Assembly (NCBI GenBank): GCA_036435485.1
Contig: CM071595.1
Location: 7,368,001 to 7,432,000, forward strand
Length of the DNA: 64,000 nt
Direction of reading: 5' to 3'
From: Saposhnikovia divaricata
Lineage: Eukaryota > Streptophyta > Magnoliopsida > Apiales > Apiaceae
Shown: positions 9,731-21,140 of the stretch, one piece after another
Numbering within the stretch: position 1 is the first letter of the stretch
Layout: each line of letters opens with the position of its first letter
The notes under the pieces: model-generated
Databases searched by the model: none
Told to the model about the DNA's origin: nothing
What the model saw: only the letters and a program-made list of their open reading frames with translations
Made by a program: the position numbers and the translations under genes

Positions 9731-10333
9731 ATGGCTTCAAAGGCTTTAGCATCCACATCTTTTTTCCTAGTCCTTAACCTTCTCTTCCTCACTTTAGTCA
9801 CTTCAACTCATCACACTCCATGCCCACCACCCCCGGTGCCTAAACCTAAATGTCCACCACCCCCGGTGCCTAAACCTAAATGTCCACCTCCCCCGGTGCC
9901 TAAACCTAAATGCCCACCACCACCAACACCGACACCGAAAAGCCCACCACCACCTGCACCGAAGCCGAAAAGCCCACCACCACCACCACCTGCACCGAAG
10001 CCGAAAAGCCCACCACCGCCAACCCCGAAGCCTCTTTGCCCTCCACCACCACCCCACCACAATACTCCACCGGCAAGTTGCCCTAGAGACGCCCTAAAGT
10101 TGGGAGTGTGTGCTAATGTTCTCGGTGGCTTGATCGGGGTTGTCGTTGGAACTCCACCTAAACAGCCATGCTGTAGTCTCCTTGAAGGACTTGTTGATAT
10201 TGAAGCTGCTATTTGTCTTTGCACTGCAATTAAAGCTAATATTTTGGGTATTAATCTTAATGTTCCTGTTGATTTGAGCTTGTTGCTTAACTACTGTGGC
10301 AAGAAGGTCCCCAAGGGATTCAAGTGCGTGTAA
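9731..10333 (+). CDS. Hybrid proline-rich protein (8-cysteine motif), 200 aa
   Basis: A secreted cell-wall-type protein of the HyPRP/DC2.15/EARLI1 family. Residues 1-25 form a signal peptide. Residues 28-115 are a low-complexity proline region with repeated PPPPVPKPKC units (three near-identical DNA repeats of 30 bp), then PPPAPKPKSP units. From C117 a hydrophobic 8-cysteine domain follows with the C...C...CC...CLC...C...C pattern of the LTP/2S-albumin superfamily. The gene has no intron, as is usual. Such proteins are associated with wall strengthening, cold or defence responses and somatic embryogenesis. It starts only about 200 bp from the Tat LTR, so its promoter could be affected by the insertion. 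Three extra cysteines in the proline region are unusual. Confidence 0.93.
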   Translation: MASKALASTSFFLVLNLLFLTLVTSTHHTPCPPPPVPKPKCPPPPVPKPKCPPPPVPKPKCPPPPTPTPKSPPPPAPKPKSPPPPPPAPKPKSPPPPTPKPLCPPPPPHHNTPPASCPRDALKLGVCANVLGGLIGVVVGTPPKQPCCSLLEGLVDIEAAICLCTAIKANILGINLNVPVDLSLLLNYCGKKVPKGFKCV

Positions 10334-11062
10334 ACTACTGTTATAATTATCCCTCGAAAATTTTCCATGATTTTTACCTTCGTTGTTCAAGTAGTGCTCT
10401 TTACTGTCTGCTTTGCTTATATTTCACTTAATTGTGTTATAATACTGTAATAACTATTCCTGTTAAAGAAGGTACCTATAGTCTTCTTTTATGTTTCGGT
10501 GTAATAAGTTCCATTGATTTTGCTGTACTGTCTGTTATGTACCACAGTTATTAGTGTTCAAGAATATATGACAAATGAGATGATATGTATACACGTACAG
10601 GGCCGGTCCTCAGGTTCACGGGGTCTTAGTCAAAATCAGTTCAGGGATCCTAAAATACATATACGCTACATTTTATTGAATAACATCGATGTTGGGTGAC
10701 CTGTAGGCGCAAGTCTTGTTCGCGTATATACAGCAGGACACTCCTTTACACATGTCTAAGGACAAAAACTTCACATCAAACTACAAAAGTTGGCATGTTG
10801 TCTTTGGATTCAGAATAACATTTGTCGTAACTATAAAACCAGAACTTAAAAACAGCTAGCTAACGTAAACAGTACATTTAGCTATCATAAACAGTACATT
10901 TTGAAACTTGTCGGAAAAGTTACGTATGATGATTTCAATGAGGAAAAAATAATTATTTCTAAAATTTTCTATAATCAACCAACTCTGTAAAAAATATTTG
11001 ATCTATGTACAAAAAAAATATTAATTGTGAATTATAACAATTGATTAGCTAGATCTCCTTAA
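10334..11062. other. Intergenic, HyPRP gene 1 to CHX15
   Basis: AT-rich, with no gene. At 10598 CAGGGCCGGTCCTCAG resembles one end of a hAT-type element, but no matching opposite end or target duplication was found. The rest holds the 3' flanks of the convergent neighbours. Confidence 0.5.
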
Positions 11063-14000
11063 TCAAGGATGTGAATCTAGAGCTCCAGACCTCGTTGGCG
11101 GCGTTTGCTGATTCCTAGTAGAGTTGCTAAATTCACTTACATGTCGTGGACTATCCGGTGTAAGCGTATCTGCTGCAGTGTTAGCTGATGCCACACCTAC
11201 ATATTGTTGGATAACCAGCACCGACACTGTAGCTGCAAAATCTGAGGAAGCCAATAAGTCCCCTATTGCCCCGAGCTCCGGGCATTCGCTCCAATCTGTT
11301 AGACCTGCGGTTAGGGGTGAAACCGAACCTCGTCCTCTTCCTACGATAAATAGATCATGAATGTTATCGATTGATCTAATTGCTGCCACTGTTTCTTGAC
11401 CGTTACTCACCGCTTTTTCTAAATAAAGAACTGAACCATCATCTGGCATTCTTGACTTAAATGAATTTAAGCATTCCTCATTCATTTGTTTCTCTCTATC
11501 ATTGTCTGTTAAAATTGTTAAAACTCTAGGGTCATTTTCTTCGAATGAAGCTCTAGATGCGTCGTCTGCAGCTTCATTTGCGGAAATGAAACGCATCACC
11601 GTTAGGTTTATTCCAGGATGTGATGACATTCTCCATGCATATGCTAAGGCCTCCCTGTCGTCTGGTCCGCCAAAGAATAATAAAGCAATGTGATGAGTTA
11701 CTTGATTTGTTGTTATCCGAGTTGATCCTGAAAGGCCTCTATCTACTAGGATCCCAACAGAGCATGGTGCATTTATCAATACATTTTGGTTGATTGTACG
11801 ATAAGATGGATTCAAGTTTTCCATTCCGCCATCAACTGTTTGTTGCTTATGAAAGGGAATGATGATGAAGGCCACACGTTTATCTTCAGCAACATTGCAT
11901 ATATCTTCATGCATGGTGGAGTAGGGTGAAATGGCTGTAAGAGGCTGTACTGAAACACCAGTAGCATGATGTTCGTAGTTTTCAAAAGCATTGATGATAT
12001 GATCTGATTGAGCTTGGGTCCGATTGGCAGCCAGGCCTGACTTTCTAGTGTTGTGGACAATTAACATTGCAGAGGCTCGACCAGTCAATTCTACTAGGTG
12101 GAGTACATATATGCATATTGGAGTTTTTTTGGAGGGATGAGACGCTTCTAATAGATTGATGATTGTTGGTACATTTCTTGGGGTATGAATGCACGCTAAA
12201 ACTTTGAACTCGCCATCTCGCTTGACCCTCTGTATTGTCCTTCTTTTGTAAGGAGCAAACTTTCTCGCTGGCCTGTAAATTATTGTCACGATTGGGGTGA
12301 CACTTCCAGTCATAATAACAGCTACAATCACCATGATTGCAAATGACTTATCATCTAGTACCTGCACATTCAGGCACACACATGTTATCTACTATCAAAT
12401 TATTCTTGGTCCTCACTTTAGGCTGTTGTAATAAATTCATAGATAGATCAAAACATTTATATAGCTAAATTGTACACACGTACCTTTTGGTCCTTGCCAA
12501 CGTTGAGGACGATCATCTCCACGAGGCCTTTGGTGTTCATAAGCAAGCCAAGAGTGATGGCTTCAGAAAATGGCATTTGATAATAAAGAGCAACAATAAG
12601 AGTTCCTCCAACTTTTCCCAAGTAGGCAAGAACTATGACAACAACCAAGGCTCCCCAAGTTCCCGCTCCTTGAATTGCCGAGAATTGGGTCTTTAAACCA
12701 CTAATAGCAAAGAAGATTGGTAGTAAAAGCCCCGAAACAAAGTCTTCAAGCCTTTCAATAAGTGTGACGACTAGGGGTCCATTCGGAATAACTAATCCAA
12801 AAACAAAAGCTCCAAATACAGAATGCATTCCAATAGCATCCGTTATAAAGCCACAAATCATCACTCCTGTGAGAATTAGACACAAGTGAAAATCGCTAAT
12901 GGTTTCGCCTTCTGGGGTTCTTCTAATCATCCAAACTATTGTTGGACGGACTATATATATGCAGAAAAGAACAAATACTGCACTTGAAAGGATCACCCAA
13001 ACAGAAGCTAAGGTCACATTATTCTTCTCCGACATTGCAATCGCAAAGGCTAATACAGTCCATGCCACAATATCATTTACAAGAGCCGTGGACATTGCTA
13101 TTTGCCCGATATCTTTGTTGAGTAGTTTGAGTTCGGCAAGAATTCGAGCTAACACAGGAAAAGCAGTGACAGAGAGTGCAACGCCAAGAAAAAGTATGAA
13201 AGTTCCTTGCTTCACCATTTGTGTTTTTTGGCGTAGGAAAAAAGAGAATGAAACACCTAATAAGAATGGCAAGATCATGCCGGCAATGGCGATAACTACT
13301 GCCTTTTTTCCCGTTCGTTTAATTGAACTTAAATCCATTTCTACTCCAACAATGAAAAGAAAGTAAAGAAGACCAACATTAGCCATTGTTTCGAGGACCA
13401 TTACACTTCTTCGCGGAAACAGTGCATCAGCAAACTTGGCACTTTTTCCCAGTACCGATGGACCTAATATGATTCCTCCCTGTTGACAACCATATATAAG
13501 ACTGATTAACATAGAAACTCATGTTTAAATTTTTCGAGAAATATTGACATGATCGAAATTTTTAACTCAGTAGTTTTCATGCATCATCATATTACATATA
13601 AAATCGCATAACAGGGGAATGTCCTGCATCTCCTGGAAAATAATCTTTTTCATCTCCATGCCAGTGGCGGGACCAGAACAAAATATTACGGGGGTTACAT
13701 ACTTGCATAACTTTATTTTTTATTTTTTACGAGGTGCTAGTCTATAATCTAATACTAATAAAAAAATTATTTTTATTGTTTTTTGGAAGTCTGGGGGATC
13801 TCAAGCACCCCTAGCCCCCTCTAGTTCCGCCACTGCTCCATGCGATCATAATTTTCTTTAATTTGATCGATCATTAATTGTTTGATCACAAATAACACAT
13901 GCACATATCCGAGATAAAAGATGATGATGAAATGTTGTGCGCTATGTCTATACACTTACGAGGATTTCAGAGATAACCCGAGGCTGGCGAAGGGGTTTCA

Positions 14001-14184
14001 AGATGAACACAAGAAGACGAGTTATGGTGACAACCAAGGTGACTTGCAAAATGAAAAGAGGTAAAGAATAATCCAAAGGGTTATCACCCTGCCATATTCC
14101 ATTTGTTGTTATCATCGTTGGTGAATAACAAACGGAGTGTCCTGTGTTATTTCGTAAAACGTCCGCCATTGCTTGATTCCTCAA
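11063..14184 (-). CDS. CHX15: Cation/H+ antiporter, CHX15-like, three exons, about 839 aa
   Basis: Exons: 14184-13960, 13479-12484 and 12361-11063. Junctions are CTC/GTAAGT...CAACAG/GGA and AAG/GTACGT...GTGCAG/GTA. All keep frame and restore the family text (ISEIL-GGIILGPSVLG; VGKDQK-VLDD). The total is 2520 nt with the TGA at 11065-11063. The N-terminal 430 residues hold about twelve membrane segments of the CPA2 Na+/H+ exchanger fold, with the ion-site pair N210-D211 in ALVNDIVAW. The C-terminal half is the soluble domain typical of plant CHX proteins. Colinearity with Arabidopsis CHX15 (821 aa) is close throughout. CHX proteins of this group exchange K+ or Na+ for protons in endomembranes or the plasma membrane. 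The start could also be Met6; the conserved family start lies near Met24. No breaks are seen. Confidence 0.93.
13662..13835. mobile_element. hAT-type MITE in the first intron of CHX15, 174 bp
   Basis: Ends CAGTGGCGGGACCAGAAC and CTAGTTCCGCCACTG are imperfect inverted repeats. An exact 8-bp target duplication CTCCATGC lies at 13654-13661 and 13836-13843, the length made by hAT transposases. It carries no coding sequence, so it is non-autonomous, and it lies clear of the splice sites. Confidence 0.88.
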
Positions 14185-15100
14185 CAGAAACAGCTTAATT
14201 TATGAGCATAATTTTGCTAATCCTTTACGATATCTAAATATCCGTTTTTCCGGTGAAATTTGCAACACTGCTGGCCAGTTATTCATAGATCACTGATGCT
14301 TATGCATAGCCAGGGCCTGTGTTCGTGTACATAATTCGATTTAATACAAGGACTCGTATGGCATGTGTTTAATCTGCTAGGTCGAACAAAAACAGATAAA
14401 GATTTAATATCAAACTGGGAAAAATTTCTTGTGATAAAGATTTAATATCGAACTGGGAAAAATTTCTTGTTATTTTCTACTTTAATTATTAATTGCTTAC
14501 ACTGAGAGAAAGAGAGTGAGAAGAGACTGAGAAAACTTAGGCTACATCTGTTGGTTGTCCGTTTTGTTAGGAAGAGATCTTTGTCTATGGTCTCTAGTTC
14601 ACCAAAGAGCTGACAGATAGAAAGTTTGCATATAAAAGAAAGACTGGGCATAAATCATTAATAATAATTTGCTTAACATTTATATTCCTTTTTCATCTTT
14701 TGAACTATTAAATAGGTTTATTACAAATGATTATTTGTTCTAGCAATTTTCAGAGCCAGAATCATTGAGATAAAACCCTTATATATACATGTAAATTTGA
14801 ATTTTTATTTATTTTAGTTAAAACCAAAAAATAAAATGAAGTAGTTATTTTCAAATGGCGGTCGTGATTTTCACAAAAGTTTATATCACGATGGGAGTAA
14901 TTGTTTTTCTTAATATTTTGTTGCTAAATTTAGCTACTGTTTAGCTTTGTAACTTTGGGAAGCATTTTGAAATTCTTCTAGTAAGTATACCTTTCTGTTT
15001 TACTGCGAGCGTTACGTTAATTTTTTACACTAAATTTAATATTTCAGGATCTTTCTAAAAATCGATCGTAATTTGTTTTCAAAACGAACAAATCAAAATC
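14185..15100. other. Upstream region of CHX15 with a 38-bp tandem duplication
   Basis: No gene is seen. A 38-bp unit starting GATAAAGATTTAATATC is tandemly doubled at 14395-14432 and 14433-14470 with one mismatch. It lies about 210 bp upstream of the CHX15 start and could be in its promoter. The rest is AT-rich. Confidence 0.55.
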
Positions 15101-15113
15101 TAATAATATGTAG

Positions 15114-15949
15114 TTTTTTTTTTTACAAAACGAGAAAACTTCATTAAAACAATTGAACCCAGCCGGGACAAATCCCCCAACTGTCAACTACAACCTATTG
15201 TGAAATAAAGAACGAACTAATTAAATAAAAAGCCGCTTTATTTTCAGATCGTTCTACCATATAAATATTTAACATATTCTTGACATAGAAAATGATTATA
15301 ATAGATTCTCGAACAATCCAAACGAATGCATCCCTGAAAATAATAATATCACAATTGACCTCCGCACGATAAAAACCATTGTTAGACCAGTGTTCATTAC
15401 TCTCAGCACCCCAGCTATCTACATGCCGGATACCAGCTATAGACATGCCGAAAGTGGAAGCCCACATAGGATGAACAATCTTTGGTTGTGAAAGGTGAGC
15501 TTTTGCAATAATCTTCACTACTCCAACCCCGATGCGAGCTTTCCGGATCCCAAAAACATCGTGTAAATCATTTTTAAAAGAACCAACATAGAGATAAATC
15601 ACACAAAGCGAAACAACAACCACGAAACGGCTAACAATCGCACAGAGAGCGATACCACGCCAAAAAGCGAGACGAAAAAACCAAAAAATTTAAAAATCTC
15701 GGAATGACACCAAATTTTGGTACGATGATAAGCTGGAGATTTAGAGTCTAAGGATGATTTTTATTTGAAGATTCGAGCTAGAGACCTATGCAGATATGAG
15801 AAAACTCAAATAATTTTATTGAATGAAAATGAATTAAAAACAAGAAAGAGGAGGTTAGATGCGAAGGTGAAGGGCCAAAAGTGGTTATAGATCTAGGGGT
15901 TGATTAAGAAAAAAAAGAGTCGACTCTCATCATTCGTAGGTGTTTTTCT
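15114..15949 (-). mobile_element. Retroposed repeat, copy 1 (poly(A)-tailed, long target duplication)
   Basis: Flanked by the direct repeat TAATAATATGTAG (15101-15113 and 15950-15962; the following TTT also matches). A T-run just inside the left copy is a poly(A) tail on the minus strand. It is preceded on that strand by TTTTAATGAAGTTTTCTCG, as in LINE-like 3' ends. The 5' end carries GATGAGAGTCGACTC. A 142-codon frame (15623-15195) has the phrase IAKAHLSQ, which also occurs in copy 2 at 48 kb. Target-primed retroposition is the likely origin; the protein family is not recognised. Confidence 0.7.
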
Positions 15950-15962
15950 TAATAATATGTAG

Positions 15963-17389
15963 TTTAATGGAATTAGTAAAAAAAAATTTAAATATGGAAA
16001 AGAAAAAGCAAATAATAGCAACACAAATTAGCAAAAGGAAATAATAGCAACAGGTAGTGGTACTTGAATATAAGCAATTTTTTCGAATATTTTTCATTAA
16101 TAGAAAATGTGCGATTTTTTTATAGTGGTATTACATCAGTTCGATGAATCTACTAGACAACGAAATAATGTCAAAATTAACATGCTGTCAAAGTTCACAT
16201 GATCTCCTAGGAAAATATGCCCAAATATTATACCGACAAATATTTCTTCCGTCTCTCTCATTTTCTACAATTTTTTTATTGATTGATATGTATTTTAAAA
16301 TGTATATAAAATATAGTTTCATAACTTATTTTTAAATATTTTTTTTATGAATAAATTAAAATTTTATTTAAAATTATAAAAATAAATTATTAAATTATAC
16401 TTTATATATATCTTAAAATACATGTTAATTAATGAAAAAAATTAGACAAGTGGCCGTCCTACAATTAGACAATCTACAGATGCAAACCCTACCTTTAATA
16501 ATTGTGTTAGGTTTTAATCATACCTTGACCAATTATGTAGAGGATACCATAGTTTTGCAAACTTTAGCCCACAGAAAACACATCAAAACAAGATAGAAAA
16601 GCTCGTGCATGTCAGAGCCACCTCAATGTTAGGCAAAAATTATTGGCCTTCAAGACCTATTCGATCTGTCCGAAACTCATGCATGCTTAACTGAAAATTA
16701 AAAAATAGAAATGTTAGGGACCCGAAATGGTTCCTGAATTTATTCCCGATTGATGAGTTGGCAATCATTGATTGAATATTTGATTTAAAAATAAAAAGGA
16801 CCTAGTTATGGACATCAATAGCTCAAATCAAATCATGCCACTTGGCATTCGAGAACAAATTCGGGAACCCTTTCGGGATTCCTAGCATTGCTCATTAAAA
16901 AAAACAAAGATACAAATTTTTTTACTTGAAGTCTAATTCTGTTTCTGAAAATTAGTATAATTTTAATTTTACGTTCAATCCAATCGGCAGTGAAAATTTT
17001 ACTATTACATATTTTCGTGAAAGATCATTTTAAATTCTGGTTTCGATGCCAAAGTTCTGCGTAATTACCAGTGAATTGTGCATATAAGTTTGAAGAAAGA
17101 TGGGAGATTTATAGATGTACTAGCTAGTGCAGTTCTAGTTTTGCTACTTGATCAGCTACAATGCAACTTGCAACTAACATTGTGAAAAAGTAATCAGACT
17201 CTGTGCGAACTGATGTTCACGGATTAACCAAACTATATCACGGACTGGGTATTGAACTTCGTAAAGTAGCAAGAAACATCCAAAACTTTGCACTTTCATT
17301 CATAAATCTCTTGGAATTTTCGTAGTAATAAAGAAAATAATCATCATCCTTGGAATTTTATCTATCACAAGTAAAGCATAAAATTCAGC
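15963..17389. other. Intergenic upstream of HyPRP gene 2
   Basis: AT-rich DNA without a supportable gene. Short frames here have random composition. Nothing beyond the TATA box at its right edge could be supported. Confidence 0.5.
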
Positions 17390-17397
17390 TATAAATA
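17390..17397 (+). promoter_or_regulatory. TATA box of HyPRP gene 2
   Basis: TATAAATA lies 79 bases upstream of the ATG at 17469. Confidence 0.6.
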
Positions 17398-17468
17398 ATT
17401 CTTACTGTCTACATTTTTACTTCATCATTCAAGAAAAAGAAAACAGTTCGGAACCCTAAAAATTAATC

Positions 17469-18269
17469 ATGGGTTCTAAATTTTTAGCCATGTTCTTCAT
17501 ATGCATTATTTGCATGTTAATGGCATTGCCACCAATCTATGCTAGTGGCTACTGTCCACCACCCTACCCACCGTATCACCACCCGAATCCTCCACGGCCA
17601 CATCCACCACAACACGGAAAAGGAGGCTCACCACCTACTCACAAACCACCTTCACATAAGCCACCCACACATAAACCCCCTTCATATAAGCCACCTACAC
17701 GTAAGCCGCCTTCGTATAAGCCACCCACAAAAAATCCACCTTCGTATAAGCCACCTACACATAAGCCACCTTCGTATAAGCCGCCGGTTGTCCTCCCACC
17801 CATTGCCATGCCTCCACCAGTTATAGTTAATCCTCCTATTGTCAATCCACCTATCATTACACCTCCAATCATAAACCCTCCTGTGGTAATCTCACCACCA
17901 TCCACACCAACCTATCCACCATACACTAACCCTCCTCCATCCGGTGGTGGAGGTGGAGGTGGAGGCGGTGTCCCGGGTCTTAACCCACCACCAACCTCAA
18001 TGCCAACTTGTCCAATAAATGCATTAAAATTAGGGCTTTGTGTGGATGTACTTGGAGGGTTAGTGCATGTAGGGTTAGGAAATCCACTAGAGAATGTTTG
18101 TTGTCCAATTCTTGGAGGCTTGCTTGAGCTAGAAGCAGCTGTTTGTTTATGTACTACTATAAGACTGAAGCTGCTTAACATAAACATCTATCTTCCACTT
18201 GCACTTTCCCTACTATTAACTTGTGGGAAAACTCCTCCACCTGGTTTTATATGCCCACCGCTCTCCTAA
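17469..18269 (+). CDS. Long hybrid proline-rich protein with KPPxYKPP repeats, 266 aa
   Basis: A secreted wall protein. Residues 1-26 form the signal peptide. Residues 28-105 hold at least eight PPTHKPPSYK-type units, matching Tyr-containing structural wall proteins that can be cross-linked. A Pro/Ile/Val segment with NPPI repeats follows (about 105-150), then a nine-residue glycine run (159-167). The 8-cysteine domain runs from C181 to the end with all eight cysteines. It differs from the short DC2.15-like genes nearby in repeat type and in its more diverged cysteine domain, so it is a separate HyPRP subfamily. It has no intron. The DNA repeats coding the KPP region make length variation by slippage likely. 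Confidence 0.92.
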   Translation: MGSKFLAMFFICIICMLMALPPIYASGYCPPPYPPYHHPNPPRPHPPQHGKGGSPPTHKPPSHKPPTHKPPSYKPPTRKPPSYKPPTKNPPSYKPPTHKPPSYKPPVVLPPIAMPPPVIVNPPIVNPPIITPPIINPPVVISPPSTPTYPPYTNPPPSGGGGGGGGGVPGLNPPPTSMPTCPINALKLGLCVDVLGGLVHVGLGNPLENVCCPILGGLLELEAAVCLCTTIRLKLLNINIYLPLALSLLLTCGKTPPPGFICPPLS

Positions 18270-20556
18270 TTAACTAGCTAGTACATGTGTGTGCTGCTCT
18301 TCATTTGTCTATCTTGTAAGTTTCATTTAGTTGATTCATCGCAAATTTAGGTAATTGTGTTTTGGTATTTCTTGATGCAAGAACTCAATCTTCATTGTAT
18401 CTAGTCATGCCATCCATTTTTAGTATCGATTTAAAATTTCCGTTTTTTCGTGTTTCAATTCGTTACCTTTGATTTCAGTTGATCAAGTAATCTTTACCTT
18501 TGATTTCATGAGTTGATCAAGCAACCATTTTGCAGTATAATTATGAGCGAGTTACCTCTGATTTCAGTTGATCAAGCTTTTGAGGTACCACGAGCAAGTG
18601 GCTACTGCTTGGAGACAATATTTGATGTACAAATGCCTCAAGCTAATTAATCCACTAATAAGTTTAAATTTTAAACATTTTAATAATCCAAGTTAAAAGA
18701 CAAATTTTGAATATAATTCCAGAAGATATTTATGAAAGGAAACAGTTCGAAACAATTAAAACTTCTAAAACAATGAGTCTTGAAAGCGGTTTTCGAATCT
18801 ACAAATAACATATGAAAGACTTGATTTCCTTGTCCTCCCGGATTATATTTCACATGCATGAATCAGTTGGTAGTAGCTGTCAAATCTCAATCTAAAAAAC
18901 CAGTGCAATGTTGGTGCAAAACTAGATGTACGGATTCAAATTGGGTACAAAAACTTTTGTAAATAATACGTGTCTTAATCTAGTTGATTATAACTCAATT
19001 AAATATAATAGGCATTTATGCATTCACATCGATATCAATTAATAAAAACATTTTTTTCTGCCACATCATTCCTAGAACATCATTTGTAACTATTTTTGGT
19101 ACACAATTTTGTACCCCTAACATTACTCCACTATATATTACCATGTGCAACATATTAAATTGTAATTGATCGAATATCAAAGTCGAAAAGTTGTTCAATT
19201 ATGTGATATAAAGTTAATTAATCGATTATATACAGACTACAAGAGATCATGTGCACGTATAGATGTTTAGTACGTCTAGCAGCAGATGTCCTAACATATG
19301 ACTGTGCAAATGAACCGTCGGGACTTTGTGCAATCATTTATTAAATTTATTATTCTCTCAAATTTATTTTCAATAACTTTTATCCGAATTTGAAATTGTT
19401 CTGTAAAAAGAGTGCCGTAGATTGTCGTTTCTTTTATTAGTGATCTGCGTCCGAAAAATTAATGAAAAATTTAAAGTTATCGAGTAGGTTGTGTATCCAG
19501 TGACGGACCTGCATAGTTCCCAGAGAAATATTCAATATTCAAGTGATCTGCATAGTTCCCAGAGAAAGTGATCTGCATATGCTAGCTGTTGATAAATATT
19601 CAAGTGTTTTGTGAAGACCAAGGATCAATCACATTTTCAACTCTCAAGGATCAGATCCCTACTGGATAAAAGTTTCAAAGTCCTGCAATTGGAGTACCTG
19701 CAATTGATTCGTCATGTGCATATCACGACAAAATTTAGTAGTCCTTATTTTTTAGCTAGTTAACTCTTTTACGAAACAATAAAGTTTACATAAGATCAGT
19801 AATATCAAAGAACTCTAAGTGCCATCGCAGCTATTCAAGTAAATAATCACATATTAATTGTAATTATGGATAATGAAATGGTAAGAACTCTTATTCCAGA
19901 AGCTCTTGCCCTAATTAGTTTACGTTTTTGTTTATGTTCTAATTGTAGTTATTAATTTTTAAAATTTGATTAAAGATTGATCTGTGTGACCGTGTCTAGG
20001 ATGGATTGAATTCACTATAACTTACTTTTAATGAATCTTTTTCACTAAATCTCAAATATTACATCTTAAATTGTGTATAACTTATTATAGCTATATAGGT
20101 AAAATGTATGGTGTTTGAGTCTTACTTATGCTTGAACATGATTCACCATCTTTTTCTTTTCTTAAAAAAGGGAAGACACTTCATTTGATAATCGATCAAG
20201 TCATGATTAAGCAGTATATTAAGATTAACATAAACCCAGTACAGTTAAAACATTAATACATAATCTGTACTGTAAAATACGGAAGGTCAAGTACTTCTAA
20301 TTTGAATATTGAATGAACAAGAGGAGAAGTCATGAGGAGAAGAAGAATTCAACATCATCAACATAGGAATTTCTCTTCTACGTACCGTTTTGTAAGGCAC
20401 AAACTTTGCTATTACATGTTACACTGAAGACGTAAACACATTTATTCGATATCATTCCACCAAATCATACTAAGAAAATACAAGAACAACACCACACAAC
20501 GAATAGATTACTGAAGCATGAAGAATATGAAAAATAGGTCATTAATCACTGCTCTT
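18270..20556. other. Intergenic, HyPRP gene 2 to HyPRP gene 3
   Basis: No gene is seen in this 2.3 kb AT-rich stretch. It contains a short triplicated phrase (18462-18580) and a local duplication of CATAGTTCCCAGAGAAA near 19512 and 19550. A single hAT-like end, CCAGTGACGGACCTGC, lies near 19498 without a partner. Confidence 0.5.
18462..18580. repeat. Three copies of a 26-bp phrase
   Basis: GTTACCTTTGATTTCAGTTG followed by ATCAAG occurs at 18462, with variants at 18493 (extra ATGA) and 18551. It lies in the 3' flank of HyPRP gene 2. Confidence 0.6.
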
Positions 20557-20979
20557 TTAAGGGCATTCGAAGCCATTCGGGACTTGCTTGCCACAGTTGT
20601 TAAGAACTAAGCTGAGGGAAACAGGAAGATTGAGGTTGATCCCGAGAATGTTGGCTTTAATGGCGGTGCAAAGGCAGAGGGCAGCTTCGAGGTTGACAAG
20701 GCCTTCAAGAAGACTGCAGCATGGGAGTGTCGGTGGAGATCCAATCACAACATTGTTAACCAAATTGAGGACATCAGCACAAACACCTAATTTTAGGGCA
20801 TCCCTAGGGCATTTTCCCTCCGATGGTGTTGGATATGGATTTGGAGTCGGAGTTGGCTTTGGCGTTGGCTTTGGCTTAGGATTGGGGCCAGGGCAAGTGC
20901 CACATGAACTAACTAGCGAAAAGAAGAGAATGTTAAGGGCGAAAAATAGTGCTACTGAAGCACTGTTTCTGGAAGCCAT
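20557..20979 (-). CDS. DC2.15-like hybrid proline-rich protein, 140 aa
   Basis: A short HyPRP with the signal peptide at 1-25, a compact Pro/Lys/Thr region (about 28-55) and the 8-cysteine domain from C57 to the end. The domain is nearly identical to that of the copy at 57653 and to carrot DC2.15 as I recall it. All eight cysteines are present, and the C-terminus FECP ends two residues after the last. It has no intron. TATAAAT lies 100 bases upstream of the ATG on the minus strand, and a promoter block shared with two other copies lies just beyond. Likely function: extracellular, membrane- or wall-associated protein in development or stress; not shown by sequence alone. Confidence 0.93.
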   Translation of the reverse strand: MASRNSASVALFFALNILFFSLVSSCGTCPGPNPKPKPTPKPTPTPNPYPTPSEGKCPRDALKLGVCADVLNLVNNVVIGSPPTLPCCSLLEGLVNLEAALCLCTAIKANILGINLNLPVSLSLVLNNCGKQVPNGFECP

Positions 20980-21078
20980 CTCTTAAATTTATCTTATGAA
21001 TCGGAGATTGCAGATGCTGATCAGATCTTTAGAAGGTTTATGTTCTGATGGAATAGATTGTTGTAGCAAGGAGGATGA

Positions 21079-21085
21079 ATTTATA
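21079..21085 (-). promoter_or_regulatory. TATA box of HyPRP gene 3
   Basis: TATAAAT on the minus strand, 100 bases before the ATG. The flanking GATGAATTTATAG (plus strand) is the same at the other two minus-strand copies. Confidence 0.65.
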
Positions 21086-21110
21086 GAGGATGACTACGAC
21101 ATGATTTTCG

Positions 21111-21140
21111 AAATTGAGCTGGCAAGCACATTACAGTTAG
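21111..21140 (-). promoter_or_regulatory. Conserved promoter block of DC2.15-like genes, copy 1
   Basis: On the plus strand GAGCTGGCAAGCACATTA, followed by a TTAG. The same block lies at 55171-55200 and, slightly changed, at 58205-58233, each 116-136 bases before the start of a DC2.15-like gene and just upstream of its TATA box. Confidence 0.6.

Noticed and set aside
9803..10224. Trp/Arg-rich and Gly-rich minus-strand frames opposite HyPRP gene 1
   Set aside because: Shadows of the proline codons of the real gene; simple low-complexity composition.
15195..15623. A host gene of 142 codons on the minus strand
   Set aside because: It lies wholly inside a retroposed repeat bounded by target duplications, and a broken relative exists at 48 kb.
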